The notes: generated from the sequence alone by a model not told the origin. Shown: positions 1 through 7,394, numbered from the stretch's first letter. The stretch: 28,003 nucleotides of DNA from a bacterium (GCA_004559845.1 SFWW01000005.1:1-28003), one strand, 5' to 3'. A program made the numbers and translations.

Positions 1-65
1 GCTTGCGCCATAGCCATGCCGCTTGCTCCTAAAAGTGCTGCTGCCAGTAAAGTCTTTTTCTTCAT
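1..65 (-). CDS. Start of a secreted protein (partial, runs off the left edge)
   Basis: An ATG on the minus strand at 65-63 opens a frame that stays open to the window edge (21 codons plus 2 bases). It reads MKKKTLLAAALLGASGMAMA followed by Q, a textbook Sec signal peptide: lysine-rich start, alanine/leucine core, and an AMA-Q cleavage site typical of Bacteroidota. It lies 47 bases downstream of the GT2 stop on the same strand, so the two may be co-transcribed. Only the signal peptide is visible, so the mature protein cannot be named. Confidence 0.7.
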   Translation of the reverse strand, partial: MKKKTLLAAALLGASGMAMAQ

Positions 66-112
66 ACTGTCTCGATAAAAATATGTATTGATTGATGTTT
101 GAATTCTGTTGA

Positions 113-1093
113 TTAATGCGTATGTTGCTTTTGTGAGGGCAGTTGTCCGGTGGTGGCTTCGATGTGGTAGCGTGGGCGGCCTTTCACCTCAATGTAGATT
201 TTGCCGATATATTCGCCCACTATGCCCAGACCTATCAGTATGCAGCCACCGATAAACCACATCGAAAGTATCATCGACGACCAACCGCTCACAGCATGGC
301 CGCTGAACTTGGAGTAGAGCACATACGCCAATATGATGATAGCGATAAACACAAACACGATGCCTATGGTCAGCACAAGCCTTACAGGGCGTATGCTGAA
401 CGAGGTGATGCCATCTACGGCAAAGCTCAGCATCTTTGAGAGGGGGTATTTCGTGGTGCCAGCGGTGCGCTCGCTGCGTTCACACTCCACTGTGGCGCTT
501 TTGAATCCCAGCAGTGGAACGATGCCGCGCATAAACAGGTTGCGCTCTGGGTAGCGGAGCAGTTCGCCCACGGTGCGGCGGTCCATAAGGCGGAAGTCGG
601 CGTGGTTGAATACCGACTTTGTGCCCAGGTGCTGCATTAGGCGGTAGAAGCCAAGGGCGGTGGTGCGCTTAAACCACGAGTCGGTGGCACGCTTCGAGCG
701 CACGCCATACACTATCTCGTAGCCATCCTTGTATTTCGCCACCATCTTGGGAATGGCGGCAATGTCGTCTTGAAGGTCGGCATCAATGGTCACGAAAATG
801 TCGGCCTCGTGGAGCATGGTCTCCATACCGGCGATAATGGCGTTTTGATGTCCGAAGTTGCCCGACAGCTTCACGGCGCACACCGAGTTGGATGCCTCGG
901 AAAAGCCCTTCAGCAGCGTCCAAGTGGCATCGGAACTGCCATCGTCGACATACACCACGCAACTTCGCCCCGACACTTCGCCCCTCGTCACCATGTCGGC
1001 AAGCAAGGCGCGCAGCCGTTCGTTGGTGCTCGGAAGCACCTCTTCCTCGCAGAAGCAAGGCACAATGATAGCAAGTATAGGAGAGTGGTCCAT
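113..1093 (-). CDS. Family 2 glycosyltransferase, GtrB/DPM1-like, membrane anchored
   Basis: 326 aa. The N-terminal GT-A domain has the family 2 landmarks: the LAIIVPCFCEE opening strand, VDDGSSD near residue 50, and the metal-binding TIDADLQDD near residue 100. Two hydrophobic segments near residues 235-260 and 275-300, followed by a GEYIGKIYIEVKGRPRY tail, match the GtrB/ArnC/YkcC/DPM1 group. These enzymes move a sugar from a nucleotide donor to undecaprenyl or dolichyl phosphate at the cytoplasmic membrane. The actual sugar cannot be read from the sequence. The start is supported by a TATCTTTG promoter element just upstream. It is separated from the EPS locus by the repeat island, so a direct role in that locus is only a guess. 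Confidence 0.9.
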   Translation of the reverse strand: MDHSPILAIIVPCFCEEEVLPSTNERLRALLADMVTRGEVSGRSCVVYVDDGSSDATWTLLKGFSEASNSVCAVKLSGNFGHQNAIIAGMETMLHEADIFVTIDADLQDDIAAIPKMVAKYKDGYEIVYGVRSKRATDSWFKRTTALGFYRLMQHLGTKSVFNHADFRLMDRRTVGELLRYPERNLFMRGIVPLLGFKSATVECERSERTAGTTKYPLSKMLSFAVDGITSFSIRPVRLVLTIGIVFVFIAIIILAYVLYSKFSGHAVSGWSSMILSMWFIGGCILIGLGIVGEYIGKIYIEVKGRPRYHIEATTGQLPSQKQHTH

Positions 1094-1115
1094 AGTTTAC
1101 ATTAATTCTAATTTA

Positions 1116-1147
1116 CAAAGATAGCTTTTTTCTGAGAATTTCCGAAA
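1116..1147 (-). promoter_or_regulatory. Probable promoter of the GT2 gene
   Basis: On the minus strand TATCTTTG (1123-1116) fits the Bacteroidota -7 consensus TAnnTTTG. About 20 bases further upstream lies TTTCGG, a weak match to the TTTG -33 element. Transcription would start near 1109, giving a short leader before the ATG at 1093. Confidence 0.5.
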
Positions 1148-1183
1148 GGTTCACCAAAAAAATCCCACCCACGCTTCCACAGT

Positions 1184-1287
1184 CTCACACAGATCTCGCT
1201 TTGTGGGTGTTTTTGGGGCTCACACGGATCTCGCTTTGTGGGTGTTTTTGGGGCTCACACAGATCTCACTTTGTGGGTGTTTTTAGG
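1184..1287. repeat. Tandem 35-bp repeat, three copies
   Basis: Units begin at 1184, 1219 and 1254. Each starts with CTCACACRGATCTCRCT, continues with TTGTGGGTGTTTTTGG and differs from the others by one or two bases. The unit looks like a shortened version of the longer element at 1286-1348, with which the array merges. No credible gene is present; the short frame through it only reflects the repeat. Together with the next entries this accounts for the gene-free stretch 1094-1917. Confidence 0.85.
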
Positions 1288-1348
1288 CTCACACGGATCT
1301 CACAGATCACACAGGGCTTTCCTTTGTGGGTGGGAAATCTCACGGAGG
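1286..1348. repeat. Interspersed repeat A, copy 1
   Basis: A ~60-bp unit running from GGCTCACACGGATCTCACAG through CTTTGTGGGTGGGAAATCTC to ACGGAGG. Related copies are at 5910-5968, 7445-7503 and 7529-7598, all in the same orientation and all between genes. The start is a variable run of CACAGATC-type words and the end is well conserved. Confidence 0.85.
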
Positions 1349-1385
1349 ATGGTGGTGGGGTGTGTCTGAGTGCTCCGATTTCCTT

Positions 1386-1735
1386 GGGCTCACACAGATT
1401 CAACGAGATTCAACAAAAATAATTTGTGAAAATTCGTGTCAGAAAAAACACCTATTTAATCCATTAAAAATCCATTAACACCAATTATTTTTTAACCCTC
1501 CATACCCTATTGCTCGTTGACCTGTTGACTCGTAGACTTTTTAAAAATCGGTGTAAATTGGGTTTAAATGGATAAAATAGGTGTGAAAATCGGATTGAAT
1601 AGGCTTCCAAGAGCAATCGTAATCCTTTGTGAGATTTCACGTTAGGCGTGCAAATCCTGTGAGATCTGTGGGATCCGTGTGAGCCACTCACACAGATTCC
1701 ACGAGAATCAACAAGAAGATTATTTGTGGAAATTT
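1386..1735. repeat. Repeat B, copy 1: ~260-bp core with internal inverted repeat (MITE-like)
   Basis: Positions 1448-1706 align without gaps to 7696-7954 with only a handful of substitutions (constant offset 6,248). Inside the core, 1448-1486 and 1549-1584 are imperfect inverted repeats of about 36 bases: ACACCTATTTAATCCATT pairs with AATGGATAAAATAGGTGT. They enclose a ~62-base loop. Near-identical GATTCAACGAGATTCAACAA plus TTATTTGTGGAAATTTGTG words flank the core on both sides as direct repeats. A second small hairpin, GTGTGAG-cca-CTCACAC, lies near 1677-1693. No coding potential. The structure resembles a non-autonomous mobile element, but no transposase or clear target duplication is visible. 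Confidence 0.8.
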
Positions 1736-1878
1736 GTGGTGGTTTGTGGCATAAAAATCTCCGCAAAAATATATTCGTGTGATTCGTGGAATTCGTGGTT
1801 TTAAAGCCAAGCCACAAATTAGCACAAATTTTCACAAATTATTTTGGGCTAAATGGTGTGTTTCTCAATGATTTTACA

Positions 1879-1886
1879 TACCTTTG
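1879..1886 (+). promoter_or_regulatory. Possible -7 element before the small AT-rich genes
   Basis: TACCTTTG fits TAnnTTTG and lies 31 bases before the ATG at 1918. No convincing TTTG sits 19-22 bases upstream, so support is partial. The preceding bases 1736-1878 are low-complexity repeat debris (ATTCGTGTGATTCGTGG, and CACAAATT words) with no gene. Confidence 0.3.
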
Positions 1887-1917
1887 CCTATATGCGCTCC
1901 AAAAAACCTTTCGTGTT

Positions 1918-2178
1918 ATGACAGCCAGTAATCCACATCGCCACATCAAAAAAACAGCTGCACTAATTTTTCTTGGAGAAGCAGGAGAACCAAGGTCTAT
2001 CCCCCAAAATGGTATTCCGAAATCATATCAAGACGGATTGTATAATTGCTCTTTAGACAAAACAGGGATTAGTAAATATGTGAAGGACAATTATGTTATA
2101 AACGGACCATTCTTTCAAAAATATTGGAGAAAAAGCGGGAATAGACATTATTCTGCTCCTATAAAAAAATATTCCTAA
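1918..2178 (+). CDS. Small hypothetical protein (86 aa), possibly a remnant
   Basis: I do not recognise this 86-aa frame. It starts MTASNPHRHIKKTAALIF and ends RKSGNRHYSAPIKKYS; it is basic and has no signal peptide or clear membrane segment. The frame is open further upstream to 1786, but that part only translates repeat sequence, so I place the start at 1918. It is AT-rich like the next gene, which begins 21 bases downstream, suggesting one transcript and shared foreign origin. It could also be the tail of a larger gene truncated by the repeat element. Confidence 0.4.
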   Translation: MTASNPHRHIKKTAALIFLGEAGEPRSIPQNGIPKSYQDGLYNCSLDKTGISKYVKDNYVINGPFFQKYWRKSGNRHYSAPIKKYS

Positions 2179-2199
2179 ATCTTTAATTAAACTATTGAA

Positions 2200-2754
2200 A
2201 TGAAAAGGTTAATATCTTTGCTTTTTGTAAGCTTTTTTTGTTTCATATATGGATTTTGCCAAAATGTCATATTGACGAGAAACGAAAGTTTGGCTTATCG
2301 AAAATTAGAAATAACGGCACTTAAAATAACGCTTGCAGTATATGGAGACTCTATTACAAACAAAATGCTTATGGGCGAGATTCCTTTTCCTGGGCCTATA
2401 TGTATTTCCTTTTTTCAAAACCACATAGATAAAATCGAATTTTACGAGAAATATGGTAAATGGACAGAAGCATTGAAGAAAAAATTTAGGAAAGAGATTA
2501 AGAAGCATATTTTCTACGCCTCCGCAGACCCTTATATGAGCACTGATAATTTCAGAAAACTTTGGGCGAAGGAGGGTGGATCAGCATACCCTTTTTCATT
2601 ACATACCAATTATCTTGTTTTATTTCTTAAAAGAAATTATTTTTTGAATAAGCAAAACCCTAAAGATTATCAATTTGTTGATTATGTGAAAGAGTTAATT
2701 AAGGAATACGACCAAATTGAGATAATGGATATTGATGGAATATATCATAAATAA
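2200..2754 (+). CDS. Hypothetical exported protein (184 aa)
   Basis: The N-terminus MKRLISLLFVSFFCFIYGFC followed by Q is a clear signal peptide, so the protein is exported, probably to the periplasm. The mature part is rich in Lys, Phe and Tyr, likely mostly helical, with no motif I know. Composition is markedly more AT-rich than the polysaccharide genes to the right, consistent with horizontal gain. It follows the 1918 gene by 21 bases. The pair has the shape of a small accessory two-gene unit, but no function can be stated. Confidence 0.7.
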   Translation: MKRLISLLFVSFFCFIYGFCQNVILTRNESLAYRKLEITALKITLAVYGDSITNKMLMGEIPFPGPICISFFQNHIDKIEFYEKYGKWTEALKKKFRKEIKKHIFYASADPYMSTDNFRKLWAKEGGSAYPFSLHTNYLVLFLKRNYFLNKQNPKDYQFVDYVKELIKEYDQIEIMDIDGIYHK

Positions 2755-2758
2755 CAGA

Positions 2759-2932
2759 TTAAGCATACCAAAAGAACCGTCCCTTTGGTATGTAGATGGC
2801 TGGTATCCCCTCGTAAGCCTTCAAACGAGAATTGGCTCTTAAAAAGGGGATTTTCTCGTTTATGAGCTCGTCGGTAATTCTATAGGTCACAGTAACAGCG
2901 ACTTCTCCTTTCTTTAATGGCTTTAATTCCAT
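2759..2932 (-). CDS. Small hypothetical protein (57 aa), C-terminus inside a REP-like repeat
   Basis: The frame starts MELKPLKKGEVAVTVTYRIT at an ATG at 2932 (a TTG at 2941 is also possible) and ends IPKGRFFWYA. The last ten codons are encoded by the REP-like palindrome at 2767-2791, so either a repeat landed in the 3' end of a gene or the frame is partly fortuitous. It is convergent with the 2200 gene, with stops five bases apart. No known family. Confidence 0.35.
   Translation of the reverse strand: MELKPLKKGEVAVTVTYRITDELINEKIPFLRANSRLKAYEGIPAIYIPKGRFFWYA
2767..2791. repeat. REP-like palindrome, copy 1
   Basis: A 25-base word beginning ACCAAAAGAACCGTCC and ending CTTTGGTAT. It folds on itself: ACCAAAAG pairs with CTTTGGT (one bulge) around an AACCGTCC loop. 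The exact reverse complement occurs at 5762-5786. The ACGGTTCT/AGAACCGT core resembles REP sequences linked in other bacteria to REP-associated tyrosine transposases (from memory). No such transposase is in the window. Confidence 0.75.
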
Positions 2933-3045
2933 ATATTTCAATTGCGATTACCCTTTAAATCGCGAGGTTTTTAAGTGGTTCATGATTTAGTTTTTTGCAA
3001 ATTTAGCGGTTTAATTGCAAACAAACGACTTTTTTCTGTTATGTT

Positions 3046-3077
3046 TTTGAATTTTTTGACGATTGTTGTTATATTTG
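3046..3077 (+). promoter_or_regulatory. Promoter of the leucine-rich-repeat gene
   Basis: TTTG at 3046-3049, a 20-base spacer and TATATTTG at 3070-3077 fit the Bacteroidota consensus TTTG-N(19-20)-TAnnTTTG. Transcription would start near 3084, leaving a ~50-base leader before the ATG at 3135. Confidence 0.7.
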
Positions 3078-3134
3078 TAGTCAAGATTATAAACTATTTC
3101 ACCTCACGATGTATAGGTAATCGCTACAACGTTA

Positions 3135-5480
3135 ATGGCAGAATATGAAATTAAAGAAGGAGTGGGAATTATCCCGGCTGGTTCAACTGAGATTAAGGAT
3201 AAAGCGTTCATAGGATGTAAAGAGCTGAAAAGTGTCATCATTCCCGATTCGGTGACTAAAATAGGGGACTATGCATTCAGATGTTGCTCGGCTCTGACCG
3301 AAATCAATATTCCCGATTCGGTGACCGAGATAGGGGGTGGGGCTTTTTCTGTTTGCATCAGTCTGAAGAATCTGGTGCTCCCCGACTCGGTGACGAAAAT
3401 TGGATATGATGCCTTTCAAGCTTGCATAAACTTGACCGGCATCGTTATCTCGGAATCGGTGATTAGTATTGGCTCGGGAGCCTTCTCCAGTATACGTGAC
3501 CTGACAAGTATCACCGTGGCTGCAGGCAATAAGGTATATGACTCGCGCGACAACTGTAATGGCATTATCGAAACAAAGACAAACACATTGATAGCCGGCT
3601 GCAAGAATACGGTAATCCCCGCGACGGTGACACGAATAGGATCACAAGCATTCTTGGGTTGCTGCGGTCTTGCCGATTTGGTCATCCCTGAATCGGTGAC
3701 TGAGATTGGATCCTGCGCATTCTATGGTGCAAAATTGACCTCGGTTGTTATCTCTGGCAAGGTGGAAGAAATCGGGGAGTGGGCTTTCCGTGATTGTCCG
3801 GAGCTCACCGATGTTGTCATAGGTGACCATGTGAAGAAGATTGGCGACTATGCATTCGTTGGATGTGCTAAGTTGACCCATCTTGTCATTGGCAACTCGG
3901 TGGTCAAGATAGGGGAAAGCGCCTTTAGCGGATGTTCGAGTTTAAAGAGTGTCATAATCCCCGAATCGGTGAAGGTAATCTACGAACATGCCTTTAGTGG
4001 TTGTAGCAACCTCACCGAAGTGCACCTTGGAAATTGTGAAATGTATGGTTGGGTCTATTATGACTGCCCTGCCCTGAAGAGTATCACTTTCCATGAATCG
4101 TGTACGAAAATACCTTCAACAGCCTTCCAAAAATGCACGGGCTTGACCGAAGTGATTATTCCTGATAGCGTAACTCTTATTGGGTACGGAGCCTTTAAGG
4201 GTTGCACGGGGCTTACCCATGTCGTCATCCCCGACTCGGTAACTAAAATTGGAAGTGAGGCATTCTACTATTGTACGAACTTGAGTGATGTAATTATCCC
4301 CGACTCGGTGACTGAGATAGGAAGTATGGCATTCATGAAATGTGAGAAGTTGAGTGATGTGATTATTCCCAACTCAGTGACTAAGATTGGCGACCGGGCG
4401 TTCTGGGACTGCACGGGGCTGACTAGTGTTATCATCCCCAACTCAGTGACCGAGATAGAAGAATATTCATTTTGTGGTTGCACATCTCTTGAGAATATAG
4501 TCATCCCCAACTCAGTAACTGAAATCGGAAGCTATGCCTTTAAAGGCTGCACTTCTTTAAATACCATTACACTTCCTGAATCGGTGACAGATATTTCTTT
4601 CTATGGTTCTCCCTTTGAGGATTGCACGGCGTTGAAGACAATCTTTGTGCCAGCCAATAAGTATGGCCATTTCAAGAAACTGCTGCCCAAAGACTTTCAT
4701 GAGTTTATCGTTAGGCTCCCCAAGCCCAAGAAACCGAAGAAAAAACCTGGCGAAACGAAGGAAGATCGCAGTCTATCAGAGTCAGGATTAAGTTTTGATT
4801 TGGAAAACAATAAAAATGAATGCGTAACTCATGACAACGAGGTTCAACTCATCACGCCCCTTACTGAAAATGATGTGGTGCTAAACCACAAGAAAGAAGC
4901 ATTGGAGAAACTACTTGATAATTGTCAGGCTGAGTTCTGCTATCACGACCCGCGTGTAGAAAAATACAAGAAGGATTACTTGATTCTGGGCGAGGAGAAC
5001 ATCGCCACCATCTACAAGGTGTATATGCACTGGCTACGTATGAATTGCAGCACCGAGTTGCAGGAAGGCAGCGATGATTTTGTGGGCATTGCTATTGATT
5101 GGCGTGGCCGGAAGGACCTGCAGCCCACCTTCGACGTCAGTGGCGATGTGGTAGTCGTGAAAAACGACCACCCCAACGCAGGAAACCCGATTACAAATGC
5201 TAAAGAGTTTTTAGAAGCAACTTCGGGTGAACGCAACGAATACTTGATGGCGCACTTTGCCAAAGTGTTTCCTCAGGCACATATCGATAAAATCGTGTGC
5301 GTTCTCAATGATGGTGATGAGATATTCTATGATCTCTATACCGATGGAATGAAGTCGGCTGTTACTGTCATTATTGAACACGGCGAACTTGACATAGTCA
5401 GCACTCTCGAATTGGTGATGAAAAGCAAGAATACAACCTATGAGGAAATGCTTGAGAAGCACAACAGTAAAAACAAATAA
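3135..5480 (+). CDS. BspA-type leucine-rich-repeat protein with unique C-terminal domain
   Basis: 781 aa. Residues ~5-520 are about twenty 23-residue LRR_5 (TpLRR/BspA) repeats of the form IIPDSVTKIGDYAFxGCxxL. A short break near residues 120-150 (VYDSRDNCNGIIET) is also typical of the family. A Lys/Pro-rich linker (RLPKPKKPKKKPGETKEDRS) near 525-550 leads into a ~220-aa C-terminal domain that I do not recognise. It is acidic, contains Trp/Tyr-rich stretches, and shows no membrane anchor, sortase motif or type IX sorting domain. There is no signal peptide: the protein starts MAEYEIKEGVGIIPAG directly in the repeats. BspA proteins of oral Bacteroidota are often surface adhesins, but this one looks cytoplasmic or exported by an unknown route. 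The promoter at 3046-3077 supports the start. The near-identical 69-base DNA repeats invite copy-number change by recombination. Confidence 0.9.
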   Translation: MAEYEIKEGVGIIPAGSTEIKDKAFIGCKELKSVIIPDSVTKIGDYAFRCCSALTEINIPDSVTEIGGGAFSVCISLKNLVLPDSVTKIGYDAFQACINLTGIVISESVISIGSGAFSSIRDLTSITVAAGNKVYDSRDNCNGIIETKTNTLIAGCKNTVIPATVTRIGSQAFLGCCGLADLVIPESVTEIGSCAFYGAKLTSVVISGKVEEIGEWAFRDCPELTDVVIGDHVKKIGDYAFVGCAKLTHLVIGNSVVKIGESAFSGCSSLKSVIIPESVKVIYEHAFSGCSNLTEVHLGNCEMYGWVYYDCPALKSITFHESCTKIPSTAFQKCTGLTEVIIPDSVTLIGYGAFKGCTGLTHVVIPDSVTKIGSEAFYYCTNLSDVIIPDSVTEIGSMAFMKCEKLSDVIIPNSVTKIGDRAFWDCTGLTSVIIPNSVTEIEEYSFCGCTSLENIVIPNSVTEIGSYAFKGCTSLNTITLPESVTDISFYGSPFEDCTALKTIFVPANKYGHFKKLLPKDFHEFIVRLPKPKKPKKKPGETKEDRSLSESGLSFDLENNKNECVTHDNEVQLITPLTENDVVLNHKKEALEKLLDNCQAEFCYHDPRVEKYKKDYLILGEENIATIYKVYMHWLRMNCSTELQEGSDDFVGIAIDWRGRKDLQPTFDVSGDVVVVKNDHPNAGNPITNAKEFLEATSGERNEYLMAHFAKVFPQAHIDKIVCVLNDGDEIFYDLYTDGMKSAVTVIIEHGELDIVSTLELVMKSKNTTYEEMLEKHNSKNK

Positions 5481-5494
5481 AATAGCACTGACAT

Positions 5495-5536
5495 CATCCT
5501 TGCCACAGAGTTCCTAAGTGACCTGTGACAAGGATG
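5495..5536 (+). terminator. Stem-loop after the leucine-rich-repeat gene
   Basis: CATCCTTG-c-CACAG (5495-5508) pairs with CTGTG-a-CAAGGATG (5523-5536): thirteen pairs with one internal mismatch and a 14-base loop, beginning 15 bases after the stop. There is no U-tract downstream, so it may act as a transcript 3' stabiliser or a weak terminator. Confidence 0.55.
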
Positions 5537-5586
5537 CATTGGGGTGACTTCGTCGCGTATATATACACAACTAACAATTATAATGT

Positions 5587-5829
5587 TCATTCATCAGTCA
5601 TATCCTGTTTGCCGAATGCTTCTTCGTATTTCTTTTTGGCGGCCTCTTTATCCTTATAATTATAAGTTACATAGCAATGATTACCATCAACCTCAGTTCC
5701 ATCAGGAGCAATCTCAACATGTCTTCCGTCTTTAGTTGTATGTCCATGACCTCCAAAAAATATACCAAAGGGACGGTTCTTTTGGTTTGTTTCCAATGTG
5801 TTGATACATTGGTGTTTGTGTTGAAACAT
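5587..5829 (-). pseudogene. Small frame, probable gene remnant (80 aa)
   Basis: The C-terminal ~60 residues look protein-like: FFGGHGHTTKDGRHVEIAPD, then DGNHCYVTYNYKDKEAAKKK and a short acidic tail. The N-terminal ~25 residues are encoded by repeat DNA: the REP-like element at 5762-5786 gives NQKNRPFGI, and the start codon lies inside the 5826-5842 hairpin. It seems a gene's 5' end was replaced by repeats. I do not recognise the family. It could still be translated as a small orphan protein. Confidence 0.4.
5762..5786. repeat. REP-like palindrome, copy 2 (inverted)
   Basis: Exact 25-base reverse complement of 2767-2791, so the two copies bracket a ~3-kb segment carrying the leucine-rich-repeat gene in inverted orientation. 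Confidence 0.8.
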
Positions 5830-5842
5830 GCCGAAGGCATGT
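5826..5842. repeat. Short perfect palindrome
   Basis: ACATGCC-gaa-GGCATGT is a seven-pair hairpin with a three-base loop, followed by CCCTACG. It looks like a second type of short intergenic palindrome and lies 40 bases from the REP-like element. Confidence 0.55.
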
Positions 5843-5909
5843 CCCTACGTTGTGATGTGATTTGTGCCCTTGCTTATTGTGGTTGGCATGAATCATCGCA
5901 TATCATCAA

Positions 5910-5968
5910 GGCTCACACAGATTGCACAGATCTCACGGGCTTTCTTTGTGGGTGGGAAATCTCACGGA
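5910..5968. repeat. Interspersed repeat A, copy 2
   Basis: GGCTCACACAGATTGCACAG through CTTTGTGGGTGGGAAATCTC to ACGGA, matching copies at 1286, 7445 and 7529. The rest of the gene-free stretch 5843-6133 has fragments of the repeat B flank (ACTCAACAAGAAGG, TTCGTGGGAATTTGTGTG) and no gene that I can support. Confidence 0.85.
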
Positions 5969-6133
5969 TGGACAAACCCTCCCAAGTCCTCCCTTGGGAG
6001 GGCTTACCAACTACTCAACAGACTCAACAAGAAGGAGGATTCAACGAAAGTTGGGATGCGGGAGTTTGATTTTGTGAGAGTTTTAATTCGTGGGAATTTG
6101 TGTGAATTTGTGGCAGAAAAATCCCTCTCGAAT

Positions 6134-7258
6134 CTATAGCAATATTGATTCGATATTTTTTGGGGTGATGACTTTGTAGTCGGTATTTGGGTAGGCTTTT
6201 GTGAAAATTACGGGGCATTTAGTGTTGGCTTTACGCTCGTTCCACTTGATTTCAAAAGCCTTTATTTCTCCGTCGGCATCTTCCACGTAGTCAATTTCCT
6301 TTTGCTGCTGCGTGCGCCAAAACCACGATTGGGCATAACTGTCGTCATAGTGATTCTTTTTCAAGCGTTCGGCAATCACGAAGTTTTCCCACAAATTGCC
6401 CACATCTGTGCGGCTCTCCACCTGTGAATAGTTGCCAATCACTGCATTGCGTATTCCCAAATCCCAGAAATATATTTTTCGGCTGGCTTTCAGTTCATTC
6501 CTTAAATTTCTCGCATACGACTTTAATCGGAAAATGATATATGATTTTTCCAGAATGTCGATATATCGTTCCACCGTTTTTGAGTCAAGCCCCACGGTTT
6601 GCCCAATTTCATTATAACTCACTTGCGAGCCAATCTGATAAGCCAACGCTTGCAAAAGTTTAACCAGCTTTTCCGATTTCATAATCTTGTTGAAAGAAAG
6701 GATGTCGCGGTAAAGATACGATTCCGACAGTTCCTTGAGCACAGCGCGTTCTTCTCCCACCAACTCCACCACTTCCGGGTAATACCCATACACCATTCGG
6801 TGCGGAATCATTCGCAATTCTTCAAGCAAATTGGTGTGATTCACCATCTCGCCAAAAGTGAGAGGAAACATTTTGTATTCGCGTTTTCTGCCCGTAAGTG
6901 GCTCGTTGATTTTTGAGGCAAGTTCAAACGAACTGCTTCCGGTGGCAATCACTTGCACATCAGGAATGTTGTCGGTGATTAATTTGATTTTCAATCCGAT
7001 GTCTTGAATTCGCTGCGCTTCATCTATCACCACAATCCTATGGTCAGCAATGATGCTGCGAAGGCGTGTGGAAGTGATGTCGCTAAACAGTTCTCTCACA
7101 TCATATTCGTCGCCGTTAAACCACATGACATCAGTACTGTCGCTTAACATCATTTTTAGCAAAGTGGATTTTCCCACTTGTCGCGCCCCTATAATGGTGA
7201 CGGCTTTCTTGCCATTTAATACCGAGGCTATTTTTTTCTGAAGTGTTCGCTGTATCAT
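6134..7258 (-). CDS. AAA ATPase of the DUF4143 class
   Basis: 374 aa. The N-terminal ATPase has Walker A GARQVGKST (residues 24-32), Walker B IVVIDE (75-80) and a sensor-like ATGSSS (105-110). A winged-helix-like segment spans about 214-242 (YNEIGQTVGLDSKTVERYI). The C-terminal DUF4143 region ends in KEIDYV...AFEIKW (320-339), whose E-x-D...E-x-K spacing recalls PD-(D/E)xK nuclease folds. That resemblance is my inference. Cellular role and substrate of this widespread, patchily distributed family are not established. It is full length and flanked on both sides by repeats with no partner gene, so it looks like an accessory single-gene cargo. No good promoter consensus was seen upstream. Confidence 0.9.
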   Translation of the reverse strand: MIQRTLQKKIASVLNGKKAVTIIGARQVGKSTLLKMMLSDSTDVMWFNGDEYDVRELFSDITSTRLRSIIADHRIVVIDEAQRIQDIGLKIKLITDNIPDVQVIATGSSSFELASKINEPLTGRKREYKMFPLTFGEMVNHTNLLEELRMIPHRMVYGYYPEVVELVGEERAVLKELSESYLYRDILSFNKIMKSEKLVKLLQALAYQIGSQVSYNEIGQTVGLDSKTVERYIDILEKSYIIFRLKSYARNLRNELKASRKIYFWDLGIRNAVIGNYSQVESRTDVGNLWENFVIAERLKKNHYDDSYAQSWFWRTQQQKEIDYVEDADGEIKAFEIKWNERKANTKCPVIFTKAYPNTDYKVITPKNIESILL

Positions 7259-7343
7259 AGGGCTATTATAGTGTAATTAGAATCTTGTTCAGATAATAGA
7301 AAAACGCAGAATGATATGTGCAAAAATAGTGGTTTTCGCTCAA

Positions 7344-7394
7344 GAATCCAAAAATCTTATAAGAAATTCGGAATAGAATCCAAAAATCTTATAA
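7344..7394. repeat. Direct repeat upstream of the ATPase gene
   Basis: GAATCCAAAAATCTTATAA occurs at 7344-7362 and 7376-7394 (32-base period), 86 bases upstream of the ATPase start. The two could be paired binding sites for a regulator or just repeat debris. Confidence 0.6.

Noticed and set aside
1184..1348. CRISPR array
   Set aside because: The 35-bp units abut with no unique spacers, and no cas genes are present; it is a simple tandem repeat.
1485..1835. Short frames within repeat B (for example 1485-1835 minus and 7790-8209 minus)
   Set aside because: They are the translation of non-coding repeats. Related peptides in the two copies only reflect DNA identity, and the inverted-repeat structure explains the sequence better.
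5543..5735. Plus-strand small frame at 5544-5735
   Set aside because: Ser/His-rich and without motifs; opposite a more protein-like frame and next to repeats.
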